From IMG/VR virus record IMGVR_UViG_3300036768_000311, positions 1 to 47,755 of that record: a stretch of DNA of 47,755 nucleotides, one strand, 5' to 3'. The translations under genes and the position numbers were made by a program. The stretch's first letter is position 1. Every line of letters starts with the position of its first letter. Positions 23,321 to 32,457 of this stretch are shown here, piece by piece. The notes beneath the pieces were generated by a model, which was not told where the DNA came from, ran no database searches, and saw nothing but the letters and a program-made list of their open reading frames with translations. This DNA is from a virus.

Positions 23321-24088
23321 TTAGTACAGCTCTCGGAGCAGCCGCGCACGGCGGGCTGCCAGGTAGTTCTGAAGGGCGACCTGAGGGATATTCCCCGGCG
23401 TAGCACCGGCTGCGGCTGCGGCGGAGAGGTCGCGCCTACGCCCCCGGTAGTTCTGCAGCAGCTTGTTGAGGACCTGCTTATACAGGTCGCTGTACTTCTG
23501 CGTAGCCACATTCAGCAGGTCGGCCTGGTACTGCTGCACAGCCAGCTCAGCCTGCTGTGCAGCCTGCTGAGCAAGTAGGTTGCCGAGACCCAAGTAGTAG
23601 TCGCCGATGGCCTGCATGCCCTGGAGCTTCGCCTGGGCAACCGCCTGGCCACGGTCTGCGGCTATGGCCGCCTTGTTGGCTGCAAGCTGCGAGAGCACGG
23701 CGGCCCTGTTGGCCATATCCACAGAAGAGCCTAGTATACCGCGCTCCAGAGCGGCGTTCACGGCCGCCGCAGTGTCCTGCACCGCCTGCTCGCGGGCGGC
23801 GAACCGGGACTGCGTAGCCGTGCCCCTGGCCTGCTGAATCTGTGCCCGCTTGAGCGCCAGGGCAGCAGAGAGGTTCTGCTGGAGCCCAGCGACCTGCTGG
23901 GCGTACCCGGCATAGAACGAAGGGTTAAGCAGGGGAGCAATCGGTGTAGGTTGCTGCACCTTCGAGAGGTTGTTGGCGGTCGTATTGCGGATGCGCTTGC
24001 CAGTCATGTCCGACGTGCTGGCCTTCTTCTTCTTGGCGCCCGCCAAGCCACTCATGTCTGCCAGCCCAGGAAAACTAAGTGTAGCCAT
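23321..24088 (-). CDS. Ala/Gln-rich virion protein, internal core candidate
   Basis: A 255-residue protein. A short N-terminal region is rich in Lys (A-K-K-K-K-A-S); from residue 55 onward it is almost wholly Ala/Gln/Leu helix, ending in a basic stretch (Y-R-G-R-R-R-D-L, then A-A-R-R-A-R-L-L-R-E-L-Y). AAGGAG site. It lies between the tail nozzle gene and the larger internal proteins and is probably the small core protein of the ejection apparatus. Confidence 0.58.
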   Translation of the reverse strand: MATLSFPGLADMSGLAGAKKKKASTSDMTGKRIRNTTANNLSKVQQPTPIAPLLNPSFYAGYAQQVAGLQQNLSAALALKRAQIQQARGTATQSRFAAREQAVQDTAAAVNAALERGILGSSVDMANRAAVLSQLAANKAAIAADRGQAVAQAKLQGMQAIGDYYLGLGNLLAQQAAQQAELAVQQYQADLLNVATQKYSDLYKQVLNKLLQNYRGRRRDLSAAAAAGATPGNIPQVALQNYLAARRARLLRELY

Positions 24089-24097
24089 GTGGTCTCC

Positions 24098-26071
24098 TTA
24101 CGTATGATACCTAACTCGTCGAGGCTCGCTATGGAGAGCAAACCCAAGAACCTTGGCCGGGGCGGCTGGGGCCGAGAGCTTAAACGAGACCGCGTGTGAA
24201 TCCGCGAACCACTCCCCCTCTATGTGTACAGGCGAGCTGGCGGTCACCGTCCTGACGGTCGTCTTCACCACCGTATCGGCCCAGTTCCTGAAAGCCCTTA
24301 TCGTATAGGTCAGTGCGCCCTGGACCACGAACCATATACGGCGTATGCGCCGCTCGGCTCGGACGGTCCCGAACGGGAACCAGGCGGTCTTCATGTGCCA
24401 GGCGATGTCCGTACTGCCGTACGTAGCCGCCCCTGTGTCATCCTTGTCATTCGCATTCGGCTTGTCATACTGGAACAACAGGTCGCGGATGCTCCCGTAA
24501 GACGAGGCTGGGGCGAAGAACAGCTTAGGCACGCCCTCAATCCGCGCCGTGCGGAGCACCGTAGCCGGTATGTCGGTCTTAAAGATGGCCCCAGTCCTGG
24601 GCTCATAAACCAGCGTCCAGTAGGGGTCTGATGCCACAGTGTCGGGCAGTGAAATCCATATCCGGTCCTGGTAGACAGTCATGGTCGGCTGTGGGGCGCC
24701 GTCGTCGGCCATCTGGTCTATACGAGTCTCTATAGACCTGGCGAACTTCTCGAAGCCGGGAACAGGCTGAACGGCCGTGCCGTCGGTTACGTAAAGGCCG
24801 TCATCGGACAGGAAGTAAACCAGGCCGTCAAGCTCAACCACGCACTGCTGTCCAACTGCACCCACTCCCGTGGCGAGTCTGCGGACGGTGAACGTCTCCT
24901 CGCTGCTGCCTGAGAGCGTCCATATCGCCTGCCGCTTGAAGACCAGTAGGTACTGGCCGTAGCTCAGCAGGGCCTCTATAACTCCGCCGTGCGTACCGTC
25001 GTTGAAGTCTATCCACCCACCGCCTGGGCCACTCATGTCGTTGCCGGGGGCGAAGTCGGTCGGGTCCCAGCTGAGGTCTGCGATGTCCATGCCCTTGTCC
25101 GGCTTAAGCGGAGCGGAGAACAGGAGCCGGGACTTATCCCCACCTCGGTGATAGCGCATCCACAGGCGGCTGGCGTGCCACGTGGCAACAGAAGTCTTAG
25201 AGGCTATAGGCACGAAGAACCAGTCCGGGGTGGTTTCGTTATCGTCTCCAACAGGGGCAGCCAGCCGGACCTTCTTCCAATACGTCTGCCAGTTCGAGCC
25301 GGTGCCTGGCTGGTCATTGTCCGTACCAGCCGTATGTGCCTTTATGCACTCCCAGGATATGTAGTAGCTTGAGCCTCCGGACCATGTAGTCTTGCGCGAG
25401 ACCCGCTCCCCCTTGGAGTAGCGATGCCCGGATTCCCACTGGTCGAAGCGGATACCCTCGGCAGGACGATAGTACTTCGTTCCGTACTTGACGATTTCCT
25501 TTCCCGTAAAGGCATAGTCTCGCGCATACTCCGTGCTGGCTATAGAGTTAGCAAATGTCTTCGTAGTCCAGGTTTTCCAGTTCGGATTTACGCTTGCATC
25601 TGAAGTCCATGTATTCGTGGCCGGGTCCCAAGAATACATGGTGTTTCCGTTAGACCCGCCATAGTATATCTCGTCTATGCCCATACCCCAGTGTGGGTCG
25701 GTAGGGTTGTTCCAGGTGACCCCAGCCGTGTCTATCCGCTGGGCGGTCTGGGCTTCAAGGTCTACCGCGTATATGCGTACGTTGTTCGAAGCTGCTACAT
25801 CCTTGCCCAGCACCACAATCATGTATATGGTGCCGTTGGCCCGGAACTGGTGCATGCTGACTACCGTATAGTCCGAGAGGCCGCCTGCCAAAGGTCCCAA
25901 GAAGCGCCTGAAGCCCTTCCTCGTTTCCAGGGCGCCGGTACCCACCAGAGGCGGCAACAGATTGAGCACATCTCTCATGGTAGACACCTCGGCGTCGCTG
26001 AACTCCTGGTCTGGGTTCCAGCCGCCGGAGAAGTCACTTTGTTCGTATATCGGTGGTATGTTTACAAACAT
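24098..26071 (-). CDS. Tail nozzle / tubular protein B-like (gp12-like)
   Basis: A 657-residue, beta-rich protein. The N-terminal pattern (Y-E-Q-S-D-F-S-G-G-W-N-P-D...T-M-R-D-V-L-N-L-L...T-R-K-G-F) is the one shared by tail nozzle proteins of short-tailed phages: a strand, 'SGG-NP', then 'N-x-x-P...R-x-G'. The rest shows propeller-like repeats with Trp/Tyr-rich strands. In the podovirus tail it forms the distal tube below the adaptor ring and binds fibres. A weak AGGTG site precedes the ATG. Confidence 0.65.
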   Translation of the reverse strand: MFVNIPPIYEQSDFSGGWNPDQEFSDAEVSTMRDVLNLLPPLVGTGALETRKGFRRFLGPLAGGLSDYTVVSMHQFRANGTIYMIVVLGKDVAASNNVRIYAVDLEAQTAQRIDTAGVTWNNPTDPHWGMGIDEIYYGGSNGNTMYSWDPATNTWTSDASVNPNWKTWTTKTFANSIASTEYARDYAFTGKEIVKYGTKYYRPAEGIRFDQWESGHRYSKGERVSRKTTWSGGSSYYISWECIKAHTAGTDNDQPGTGSNWQTYWKKVRLAAPVGDDNETTPDWFFVPIASKTSVATWHASRLWMRYHRGGDKSRLLFSAPLKPDKGMDIADLSWDPTDFAPGNDMSGPGGGWIDFNDGTHGGVIEALLSYGQYLLVFKRQAIWTLSGSSEETFTVRRLATGVGAVGQQCVVELDGLVYFLSDDGLYVTDGTAVQPVPGFEKFARSIETRIDQMADDGAPQPTMTVYQDRIWISLPDTVASDPYWTLVYEPRTGAIFKTDIPATVLRTARIEGVPKLFFAPASSYGSIRDLLFQYDKPNANDKDDTGAATYGSTDIAWHMKTAWFPFGTVRAERRIRRIWFVVQGALTYTIRAFRNWADTVVKTTVRTVTASSPVHIEGEWFADSHAVSFKLSAPAAPAKVLGFALHSEPRRVRYHT

Positions 26072-26085
26072 CTATCACCTTTAGG

Positions 26086-26259
26086 CTACACGTTCGGGCC
26101 ACCGACGATAACCCACATACCGGTAGCGTCCTCAGGCTCAAAGACCTCCTCACCTTGAACGGAGTCAGGCGAAAAGTACTGCTGAGCCATCAGCTTTGTA
26201 TTAGCTGCCCATGTATCGTGGTCATGTGGGTAGTTATCAGCCGGTCCCTTTTCTGCCAT
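26086..26259 (-). CDS. Small tail-region protein, 57 residues
   Basis: The ATG follows AAGGACTGACA. The product is 57 residues with an early His/Asp stretch (Y-P-H-D-H-D-T-W) and acidic middle, ending M-W-V-I-V-G-G-P-N-V. It lies between the nozzle gene and a fibre-region gene; role unknown, possibly a tail accessory. Confidence 0.6.
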   Translation of the reverse strand: MAEKGPADNYPHDHDTWAANTKLMAQQYFSPDSVQGEEVFEPEDATGMWVIVGGPNV

Positions 26260-26268
26260 TGTCAGTCC

Positions 26269-27228
26269 TTAGAAGGCAAGTGCCGTATTAACACAGAGAC
26301 CCACGTTTACGCTCGCAGCCGATAGGCCTATGACGAAATATGTGGTGCTGCCAACAGTAATAGTATCTCCAGGCGCTGTCTGTGCGTTAAGATAGAACAT
26401 CTTGAAGTTTGGTAGATGCCCACGGAAGAAACGTGCAGAACCGGTTGAGTTAGAACTGCCATGTAAAACAGCGTCGAAGACATATATACCGTTCGTGGTA
26501 TAGGGGTTCCTAGTTGAGCCATATGGCTGTCCTACAGTGGTAGGTAGTAGGTTCAATGGCCCTAGTACACTGAACTGTCCGGTAAACGCACCTGTTTGGC
26601 TCGTAGTGATGCCATATTCATAGGCCATGCGCAGCGTTCCGGTGCTTTCTGAGGCCAGCCCTGTACCGCTGGACCCGGCGATGAACAGCGGGAAGTCATT
26701 CGCATTAACAGGCGTAAAGAAACCCACAAGCACCCAACCGTACGAACCTGCCAAGGCTACATCCGTTGCCACTAAAACAAGGTCCTGGGCGCTACCGTTG
26801 CCGGGGCCTACCCCAATGTAATAGCTGAAGCCTACGTTCGTAGCCACGAACACAGGCACATAGTAGACGCCAGCCATATTTGAGGTAGTGGCTCCGATAT
26901 TTACCCATGTATTACCAGCAGAGTAGTCGGCAGCTGGGACATAGGAGTTGGTGGTTGATGTGTTCGGGCAGTGCTTCCGAATCTGCTTAGTGCTCGTGTC
27001 ATATTCCCTAGCTGCCCTGAACCGAAGCCGGTTATTCAGGTCGTCTACCTCGATGAACAAGTACCAATCGTTGTCCGGTGCCCTAAGCACCTTTACATCG
27101 GCGGTAGTTCCGGCCGTAGCGGCGGTGACGGTCTCGATGAACGTCCAGTTAGTGAGCGCCGCCGCGATGGCATTATAGAGGTCGGTTGCCGGGGTCGCGC
27201 TGTTTATGCTACCTGTGGTCCAGCTCAT
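26269..27228 (-). CDS. Tail/fibre-region structural protein, 319 residues
   Basis: A 319-residue, beta-rich, Thr/Ser/Gly/Asn-rich product without coiled coils; short strands such as D-N-D-W-Y-L-F-I-E-V-D-D recur. Its N-terminus (M-S-W-T-T-G-S-I-N-S-A-T-P-A-T-D-L) resembles capsid-distal tail proteins of several phages. AGGAGAG site. Position within the fibre cluster suggests a tail tip or receptor-contact protein; no named family. Base composition is somewhat more AT-rich than in neighbours. Confidence 0.6.
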   Translation of the reverse strand: MSWTTGSINSATPATDLYNAIAAALTNWTFIETVTAATAGTTADVKVLRAPDNDWYLFIEVDDLNNRLRFRAAREYDTSTKQIRKHCPNTSTTNSYVPAADYSAGNTWVNIGATTSNMAGVYYVPVFVATNVGFSYYIGVGPGNGSAQDLVLVATDVALAGSYGWVLVGFFTPVNANDFPLFIAGSSGTGLASESTGTLRMAYEYGITTSQTGAFTGQFSVLGPLNLLPTTVGQPYGSTRNPYTTNGIYVFDAVLHGSSNSTGSARFFRGHLPNFKMFYLNAQTAPGDTITVGSTTYFVIGLSAASVNVGLCVNTALAF

Positions 27229-27244
27229 GCCTTACTCTCCTGGA

Positions 27245-28144
27245 TTAGAAGTACGTGATGATGATAACCCGGCCGTCTCCACCGTTGCCACCGGCCGTGT
27301 TGGGGGCGTTCTGACCGCCACCTCCACCACCGCCGCCAGGTATGCCTCCATTGCCGCCTTTGCCGGTGGTGCTTCCACCGCCGGAACCTCCGGAACCTCC
27401 ACCCCTCAGAGGGTCGATGGCGTTGATACCGTTGGCTCCCTGCGTGGCTGCAGGAGCGGGGGCGCCACCACCAGCACCGCCCGCAGAGGTGCCGGTGGTC
27501 CTGCCGCCACCACCGCCGCCACCTCCCCAGAAAGATGCGGCAGCGGCCGTTGTTGCGGTAGTACCTCCGGTAAGCCCAGCGCTACCACCGTATTCGGTGG
27601 ACGCCGTTGCGTTAGAGGCGCCCGCAACGTACCCAGAAATCGGTGCTGTCGAGGAGGTCGCTCGCCCTCCACCGGCGCCCCCGGCTCCGTTGGTACCAGA
27701 AGCGGCACCAGCACCACCCTTGCCCCCATACCCGATGGCAAGCGTATAGCCCGTCACGGGGTCCACAACCGTGGAGTCACCGCCGTTTCCGCCGTTGTTG
27801 CCTCCGTTGATGTTGTGGGGTCCGCCAGCACCACCAGTTCCAACATTTACAGTTAGGGTAGAACCGATGGCTGCCGCCTGAACCTTGACTTGGTGGTAGC
27901 CGCCTCCGCCGCCTCCACCACCAGAGGCTGCGGTGCTGGCCGTCCTTCCGTTACCACCTCCACCTCCACCGCCGATGGCTATGATTTCCACGACCTTGGC
28001 GCCAGTAGGCTTGGTCCAAGTCTGGCTAGAGCCAGTAGCAGAGAAAACTTGTACATCTATCCCACCACCACCAGAATGTGTGTGGTTCACAAGCGCTACA
28101 TCCACACCATTTACATTTGGCGTAGTCAGAAACTTGCGTCCCAT
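27245..28144 (-). CDS. Glycine-rich tail fibre / adhesin
   Basis: A 299-residue protein. The N-terminal anchor (M-G-R-K-F-L-T...N-H-T-H-S-G) is similar to that of the next fibre gene (M-A-R-K-F-L-T). A strand-rich part follows, then many poly-glycine runs (6-8 Gly). Such Gly-rich domains in phage receptor-binding proteins form polyglycine-II sandwiches with variable surface loops. It ends with a conserved strand R-V-I-I-I-T-Y-F. It probably binds the host surface. Confidence 0.75.
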   Translation of the reverse strand: MGRKFLTTPNVNGVDVALVNHTHSGGGGIDVQVFSATGSSQTWTKPTGAKVVEIIAIGGGGGGGNGRTASTAASGGGGGGGGYHQVKVQAAAIGSTLTVNVGTGGAGGPHNINGGNNGGNGGDSTVVDPVTGYTLAIGYGGKGGAGAASGTNGAGGAGGGRATSSTAPISGYVAGASNATASTEYGGSAGLTGGTTATTAAAASFWGGGGGGGGRTTGTSAGGAGGGAPAPAATQGANGINAIDPLRGGGSGGSGGGSTTGKGGNGGIPGGGGGGGGQNAPNTAGGNGGDGRVIIITYF

Positions 28145-28155
28145 ATGAACCTCAC

Positions 28156-29370
28156 TTAGCCGAAGATGACAACACGATACTGGTTACTCGTCGGCGCATT
28201 CGTAAACTTCAGTGTGATGGCCGACGTGCTAGTGTGCTCCACATCGCACTCGACCTCCGCAAACGGTGTGCTGTTGTCATATAGGGCTACGAGCACGTCC
28301 TTCGTTCCTAGGTTGTGGGTCACAGTGATAGAGGTGCTGCTACCGTCGCCGATGTCCGCCGCGTACTTCAGCGGGACATGCTGTCCGTTCGTACCGTCCC
28401 TCCTGACGGCCACGTCATCAGCGTTGACGGTGATGCCCGTACCGGCTCCCACGTCAAGCGTGCTGCCGGTCTTGGTAAGGCCCGCACCGGCATTTACGCT
28501 ACCGCCGCCGCCAGTAAACTGCGCGAACGAAAGGTTAGTGGTACCAAGCGTGATAGGGTCGTTCGTGGTGAGAAGCCAGCCCGTGTCACCATTGGTTGTG
28601 CCTTCGGTCACGAAGCAGTACATACCCGCCGTAACCTCGGCGTTGGAGTCTGCGTCTGGAGCGCGGGACCAGGCCCCGGAAGCCACCACGTAGATGCCGT
28701 TCTGCGAAGCGGTGGTTTGGTCCTTAACAAGCACCCGGTCGCCGACTGCGAGGGCAACGCCGTCGATGGTCTGAGTACCGGAGAGCGTGATGTTACCAGT
28801 GGTAGCGGCCCTAACAGAATCCTTCACATCCAGGCCGGTCTTGACCGCATCAACGTACGCCTTAGTCGCGGCGTCCTGCGCAGCCGTTGGGTCGGCCAGG
28901 TTCGTGATTTTCTGGGAGTTAAACGAAACGTTGGTGGTCGGGGCAGCCAGGGCAGAGAGCGGGATAGAGGAGTGCTCGGCCGAGCCGTGGTTCTCTCGCC
29001 CGTGCTTGTGGTCGGAACGGGCCAGCGTCGTGGCCGTCCCTGCGGATGCCACGTCTCCAGGGGCGGAGTTTCCCGGCGTGCCTACCGCTGCGGCGTGCTT
29101 ATGGTCACCACGCGGAACGGTGGTCGAAGTACCAGCAGACTCTGCCGCCGCATCAACATCGGCCAGCTCAGCCGTGGTAGCGTAGGTGATTTCATCACCC
29201 ATCGCGTCAATCCACGTAGTGCCGTTGTACCAGTACAGCTTGTTGACCGTTGTGTCGTAATACATCTGGCCTGGTACAGGCGACGACGGAGCTGATGCCA
29301 GGTTCTGTATCCTGACATTCTGAAGCTCATTCTTACTCAGGTCAACCGCTGTAAGAAACTTACGTGCCAT
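28156..29370 (-). CDS. Tail fibre protein with H-x-H motifs
   Basis: A 404-residue protein. The N-terminus holds a 'P-G-Q-M-Y-Y-D-T...W-Y-N-G-T-T-W' element common in phage fibres. Two G/S-D-H-K-H motifs (about 92 and 118) resemble metal-binding H-x-H sites in trimeric fibre shafts. A T-N-L-x-D-P-T-x-A-Q-D-A-A-T-K-A-Y-V-D repeat (about 155-175) is a hallmark of tail fibres. The C-terminal 70 residues form a small beta domain (T-V-T-H-N-L-G-T-K-D-V-L-V). Good GGGGG-type ribosome site. Confidence 0.8.
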   Translation of the reverse strand: MARKFLTAVDLSKNELQNVRIQNLASAPSSPVPGQMYYDTTVNKLYWYNGTTWIDAMGDEITYATTAELADVDAAAESAGTSTTVPRGDHKHAAAVGTPGNSAPGDVASAGTATTLARSDHKHGRENHGSAEHSSIPLSALAAPTTNVSFNSQKITNLADPTAAQDAATKAYVDAVKTGLDVKDSVRAATTGNITLSGTQTIDGVALAVGDRVLVKDQTTASQNGIYVVASGAWSRAPDADSNAEVTAGMYCFVTEGTTNGDTGWLLTTNDPITLGTTNLSFAQFTGGGGSVNAGAGLTKTGSTLDVGAGTGITVNADDVAVRRDGTNGQHVPLKYAADIGDGSSTSITVTHNLGTKDVLVALYDNSTPFAEVECDVEHTSTSAITLKFTNAPTSNQYRVVIFG

Positions 29371-29378
29371 GGCTCCCC

Positions 29379-30926
29379 CTAGCTAAGATATGCAGTACCA
29401 GAAAAGGCGCCGCTGAATGTTAGCACCATCGTGTTCGTGTTCGGGTAGGTGATTTCGCCCTCAACTACATCCCCAGCAGAGTCAATAACAGTGACATTGG
29501 GCTGCCCACCTAGATTGTGGTTTATGGTCCAGGTGCTGCTCGGCGTACTCTGGTTGTGGACGTAGACCCAAGGCGGATGGCTGTGGCTTCCTACCTGGCT
29601 AGCGTGGTTTACCTCTATATAGACGATGACTCGTCCGGTTGTGACCCCGCCGAGCTGCAGGATATGTACGGTTAGATAATCCTTCTTAAGGGCCGATGTG
29701 ATATCCGGTGCGTAGTCGCCGCCAACGAGATTCCCAGATGTAACTCTAGGCTTCGGAGAGGTTGGGAAGATGGTTGTGCCGTTCTTCTTAACATCTACGA
29801 TGAATGTACCAGTCGGGGCAACGGGCACCGAAGCGTATACATTGACTATGGTACAGTCCCAGGGTAGATATATCCGACGAGAGGTCTGACCGGCGGCGAT
29901 TTGAATCTTGCTGTTCCAGACGATGGTCGCCGAGGTATTACCTGGGCCGCCACCACCGCTGCCTCCGGTTGCGGTGATGGTGATATCCACCTCTTCGTCG
30001 GTCGGGTCATCGGTAGCAGTGATGCTGATGCCGGAACCCTCAATCAGGTTCAGCCTGCGCCTAGTACCGACGACCGTGCCAGTGTTCTTTCGCACCGCCA
30101 CGCGGGCGTTGGCGTCGAGCGTGCCGGTCAGCGCATCCGCCCCACCGGTTTGGTGGCGGGCCTGGTGGTCCCTGGCGTGGTGGTTGTCTGGACCAACACC
30201 CCCAAGGGCGTTGTGGCTCAGCTCGGCCTCGTCAACGCTGATGTTGGCCTCGCCTGACGGGGACTCGGTAACGTCGAGCCCGTGCCCGAAGTCAAGGACC
30301 GAGGCCGTGGCAACCTTCTGTACGTCGTCCTCCTCGACGGAGACGGAGCCACCACCACCCCCGCTAACCGGCGCGGCAACCCACTTCGTCCCGTTCCACG
30401 TAAGAACCTCACCGCTGGCTGGTACGTCATTGGCGTCCGTGTCCGGGTGTGCCGTGGACAGGATGTTGTGCGGGTGGCTGTGGTTCCCAGGGGCCGCCTG
30501 GTTCGCTCCCGAACCCAGGGTATGGTGTATGGCCGTGGGCGAGGAGTCCGTGTCGGCGCTGTCGTGCGTCCTCGACTGCGGCAGGTTGCCGGTGTGGTCC
30601 GAACCGCCGAGGGTATGCACCTTGGCGTGGTGCTGGTCGGCCGTCACCCCAGAGAGCGAGGCGTGGCTAATCGTCCCGCCGGAGTCTGGGGAGCCATCGT
30701 GCGTGTGGTCGGCATCCGGCGTACCACTTAAAGTCGTCTCAACCCAGTCCTCAAGCGCCTGGAAGTCATCGGCCAGGGTATTGTGGGCCTTGCCCAAGGC
30801 CCTGAGTATGCCCATGAGGTGGTCGAAGTTGGCCTGTACAGCTCTGACCACCGATTGCCAGGTGCTATGCTTGGGTCCTTTAAGCTCAGACGGTAGCTCA
30901 GTTATATTGTCTACCTTTCTAGACAT
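29379..30926 (-). CDS. Tail fibre protein, histidine-rich
   Basis: A 515-residue protein. The N-terminal helix (about 1-70) is followed by a His/Asp/Thr/Ser-rich shaft with many H-T-H, H-H and N-H-S-H motifs (about 75-160 and 235-265). A Gly-rich hinge and a C-terminal beta region end W-T-I-N-H-N-L-G-G-Q-P-N-V-T-V, similar to the C-terminal fold of the preceding fibre. The three fibre genes share modules and probably arose by duplication and shuffling. Confidence 0.75.
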   Translation of the reverse strand: MSRKVDNITELPSELKGPKHSTWQSVVRAVQANFDHLMGILRALGKAHNTLADDFQALEDWVETTLSGTPDADHTHDGSPDSGGTISHASLSGVTADQHHAKVHTLGGSDHTGNLPQSRTHDSADTDSSPTAIHHTLGSGANQAAPGNHSHPHNILSTAHPDTDANDVPASGEVLTWNGTKWVAAPVSGGGGGSVSVEEDDVQKVATASVLDFGHGLDVTESPSGEANISVDEAELSHNALGGVGPDNHHARDHQARHQTGGADALTGTLDANARVAVRKNTGTVVGTRRRLNLIEGSGISITATDDPTDEEVDITITATGGSGGGGPGNTSATIVWNSKIQIAAGQTSRRIYLPWDCTIVNVYASVPVAPTGTFIVDVKKNGTTIFPTSPKPRVTSGNLVGGDYAPDITSALKKDYLTVHILQLGGVTTGRVIVYIEVNHASQVGSHSHPPWVYVHNQSTPSSTWTINHNLGGQPNVTVIDSAGDVVEGEITYPNTNTMVLTFSGAFSGTAYLS

Positions 30927-31703
30927 CTACACCATCCGTGTATGGATTTGGTAGGGAAGCTCTGTAACTTGTGCTTTCGGTAGCTTAAGCTTTGGGGCTC
31001 CTGGCGGCGTTGCTGGTGGCGGTGGGTCAAATGTCAGAAAAGCTCGTACGCCTGTTACTGGGTTAGGCCACTTGACTTGTGCGCCATTTTCTCCGTCAAA
31101 GATAAATGTTTTATCTGTAGCTGGGTTTTGTGGATTTAAGTCAAAATAAAGTGCAGCTGCTTGCCAACCATTATAGAGGGCGCTCCAATTATCTATAAGT
31201 ACCACACCAGAAGGTTGTGAGAACGCAGGTTGTTCAGTACTCCAAGTAGCACCGCCAACCAAATACATAACACCATCAGCCGTTTTACTATTAGCGAGAA
31301 AGTCTACAGTTTCGTCCAAATACCAATCCATACCTGAATACGTATTCAGGTCCCACTGAACGGCTAGTGTATGGGCACCTGAAAAGCCCAGGAGACACAT
31401 TGGGCCGTAATAAGGAATACCAGTGTACAAGTTATAAAACTGATATGCATCTATACCTGATAGCACTACTCTATATGCATACCAAGTTCCATTTGCTGTT
31501 GGGTCCGAGATGGACGACACAAACTCCATCGGCTGGTTCTCGAATTTAGGATAGCCAGCAGCTATAGGTTCCTGAGAACTTGGATAGAGAAATATGGCAA
31601 CTACCGTGTCTCCATTATTCCACGGCCCAAGCAGCAAACTTGTACCAGTAAGTATGTTCCGACCATCTACTACATGAACTTCAAAGAGTATTGGAGTGCC
31701 CAT
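30927..31703 (-). CDS. AT-richer structural or receptor-binding protein, 258 residues
   Basis: A 258-residue protein, rich in Tyr/Trp/Asn, with a Pro-rich linker (P-P-P-P-A-T-P-P-G-A-P) before the C-terminal K-L-K-L-P-K-A-Q-V-T tail. No family recognised. Its DNA is visibly richer in A/T than the genes on both sides, with runs such as AAAGATAAATG and TCAAAATAAAG, which suggests recent acquisition. Lying between the adaptor and fibre genes it is probably a fibre or tail decoration, a class that exchanges often. Confidence 0.6.
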   Translation of the reverse strand: MGTPILFEVHVVDGRNILTGTSLLLGPWNNGDTVVAIFLYPSSQEPIAAGYPKFENQPMEFVSSISDPTANGTWYAYRVVLSGIDAYQFYNLYTGIPYYGPMCLLGFSGAHTLAVQWDLNTYSGMDWYLDETVDFLANSKTADGVMYLVGGATWSTEQPAFSQPSGVVLIDNWSALYNGWQAAALYFDLNPQNPATDKTFIFDGENGAQVKWPNPVTGVRAFLTFDPPPPATPPGAPKLKLPKAQVTELPYQIHTRMV

Positions 31704-31713
31704 CCTATTCCTA

Positions 31714-32457
31714 TTAAGGTCCGAAAGTAGGAGGCGTCACCAGCTGGGTATAGAAGTCATCGTCTATGACGGCAGCACCGAACTCGGGCTCGTTCCTGCC
31801 CCAGGCGAAGCCGGAGTCCGGTATAAGCTTCTTGTGCAGGCGCCGGGCGTCGTTGACGATTTTCTGGTAGAGCGTGAACTGTTCGTCGGCCTTGGAAGAG
31901 GTGCTCAGCTCCTTGAGGAACAGGTGCCCGGTAGCGTAAGCGATGACCGCCATGACGTACTCGTCCGGGCAGTCTATGACCTGGGGGTCTGAGCCGGTCA
32001 GCTCAACCGGGTCCCTTATGTATTGGTACGAGACCGTAGCAGCCCGGTTCAGCACTGGCACGAAGCGCACAGTGGGAACCACGCTCTCGCCTGTGGCGTC
32101 GTAGGCAATGTAGTAGTACATCGGCTCACTGGCCGTATTGTAGAACCGGGTCCTGAGCTGGTAACCCTCGACGGCGCTCACGCGCCTAGGTAGCCGGGGC
32201 CTAGGGTCGCCAGTGAACTCCATCATGAGGTTGAAGTGCCGCTCGAAGTTAACCCCAGCCTCAAGGGCCAGGGTAGCTGTGTTGGCAGCCAAGTTAACGC
32301 CGGTCTTCTCGGCAAGGAGCCAAGTCCACTTCTCCTCCAGAGAAAAACGAGTCAGGCCCTCATTCAGGGCCCTAAGCACTTCAGAGTCGGTCCAGAAGTC
32401 CGGCGCAAGCTCCTGAAGCCGCGCACGGACCTCCGTCTTAGCGGTACCGTAGTCCAT
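31714..32457 (-). CDS. Head-tail adaptor (SU10/gp11-like)
   Basis: A 247-residue protein. The N-terminus has the adaptor pattern: helix, A-P-D-F-W-T-D-S-E-V-L-R-A-L-N-E-G, then a beta insert. Long C-terminal helices (C-P-D-E-Y-V-M-A-V-I-A-Y-A-T-G) follow. In short-tailed phages twelve copies form the ring between portal and nozzle. Gene order (capsid, small proteins, adaptor, fibres, nozzle) supports this. Confidence 0.72.
   Translation of the reverse strand: MDYGTAKTEVRARLQELAPDFWTDSEVLRALNEGLTRFSLEEKWTWLLAEKTGVNLAANTATLALEAGVNFERHFNLMMEFTGDPRPRLPRRVSAVEGYQLRTRFYNTASEPMYYYIAYDATGESVVPTVRFVPVLNRAATVSYQYIRDPVELTGSDPQVIDCPDEYVMAVIAYATGHLFLKELSTSSKADEQFTLYQKIVNDARRLHKKLIPDSGFAWGRNEPEFGAAVIDDDFYTQLVTPPTFGP

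Noticed and set aside
27245-28144. Collagen- or CRISPR-like repeat array in the Gly-rich region
   Set aside because: The repeats are irregular glycine codons of a fibre domain; there is no constant repeat with spacers of equal length. No CRISPR array was seen anywhere in the window.
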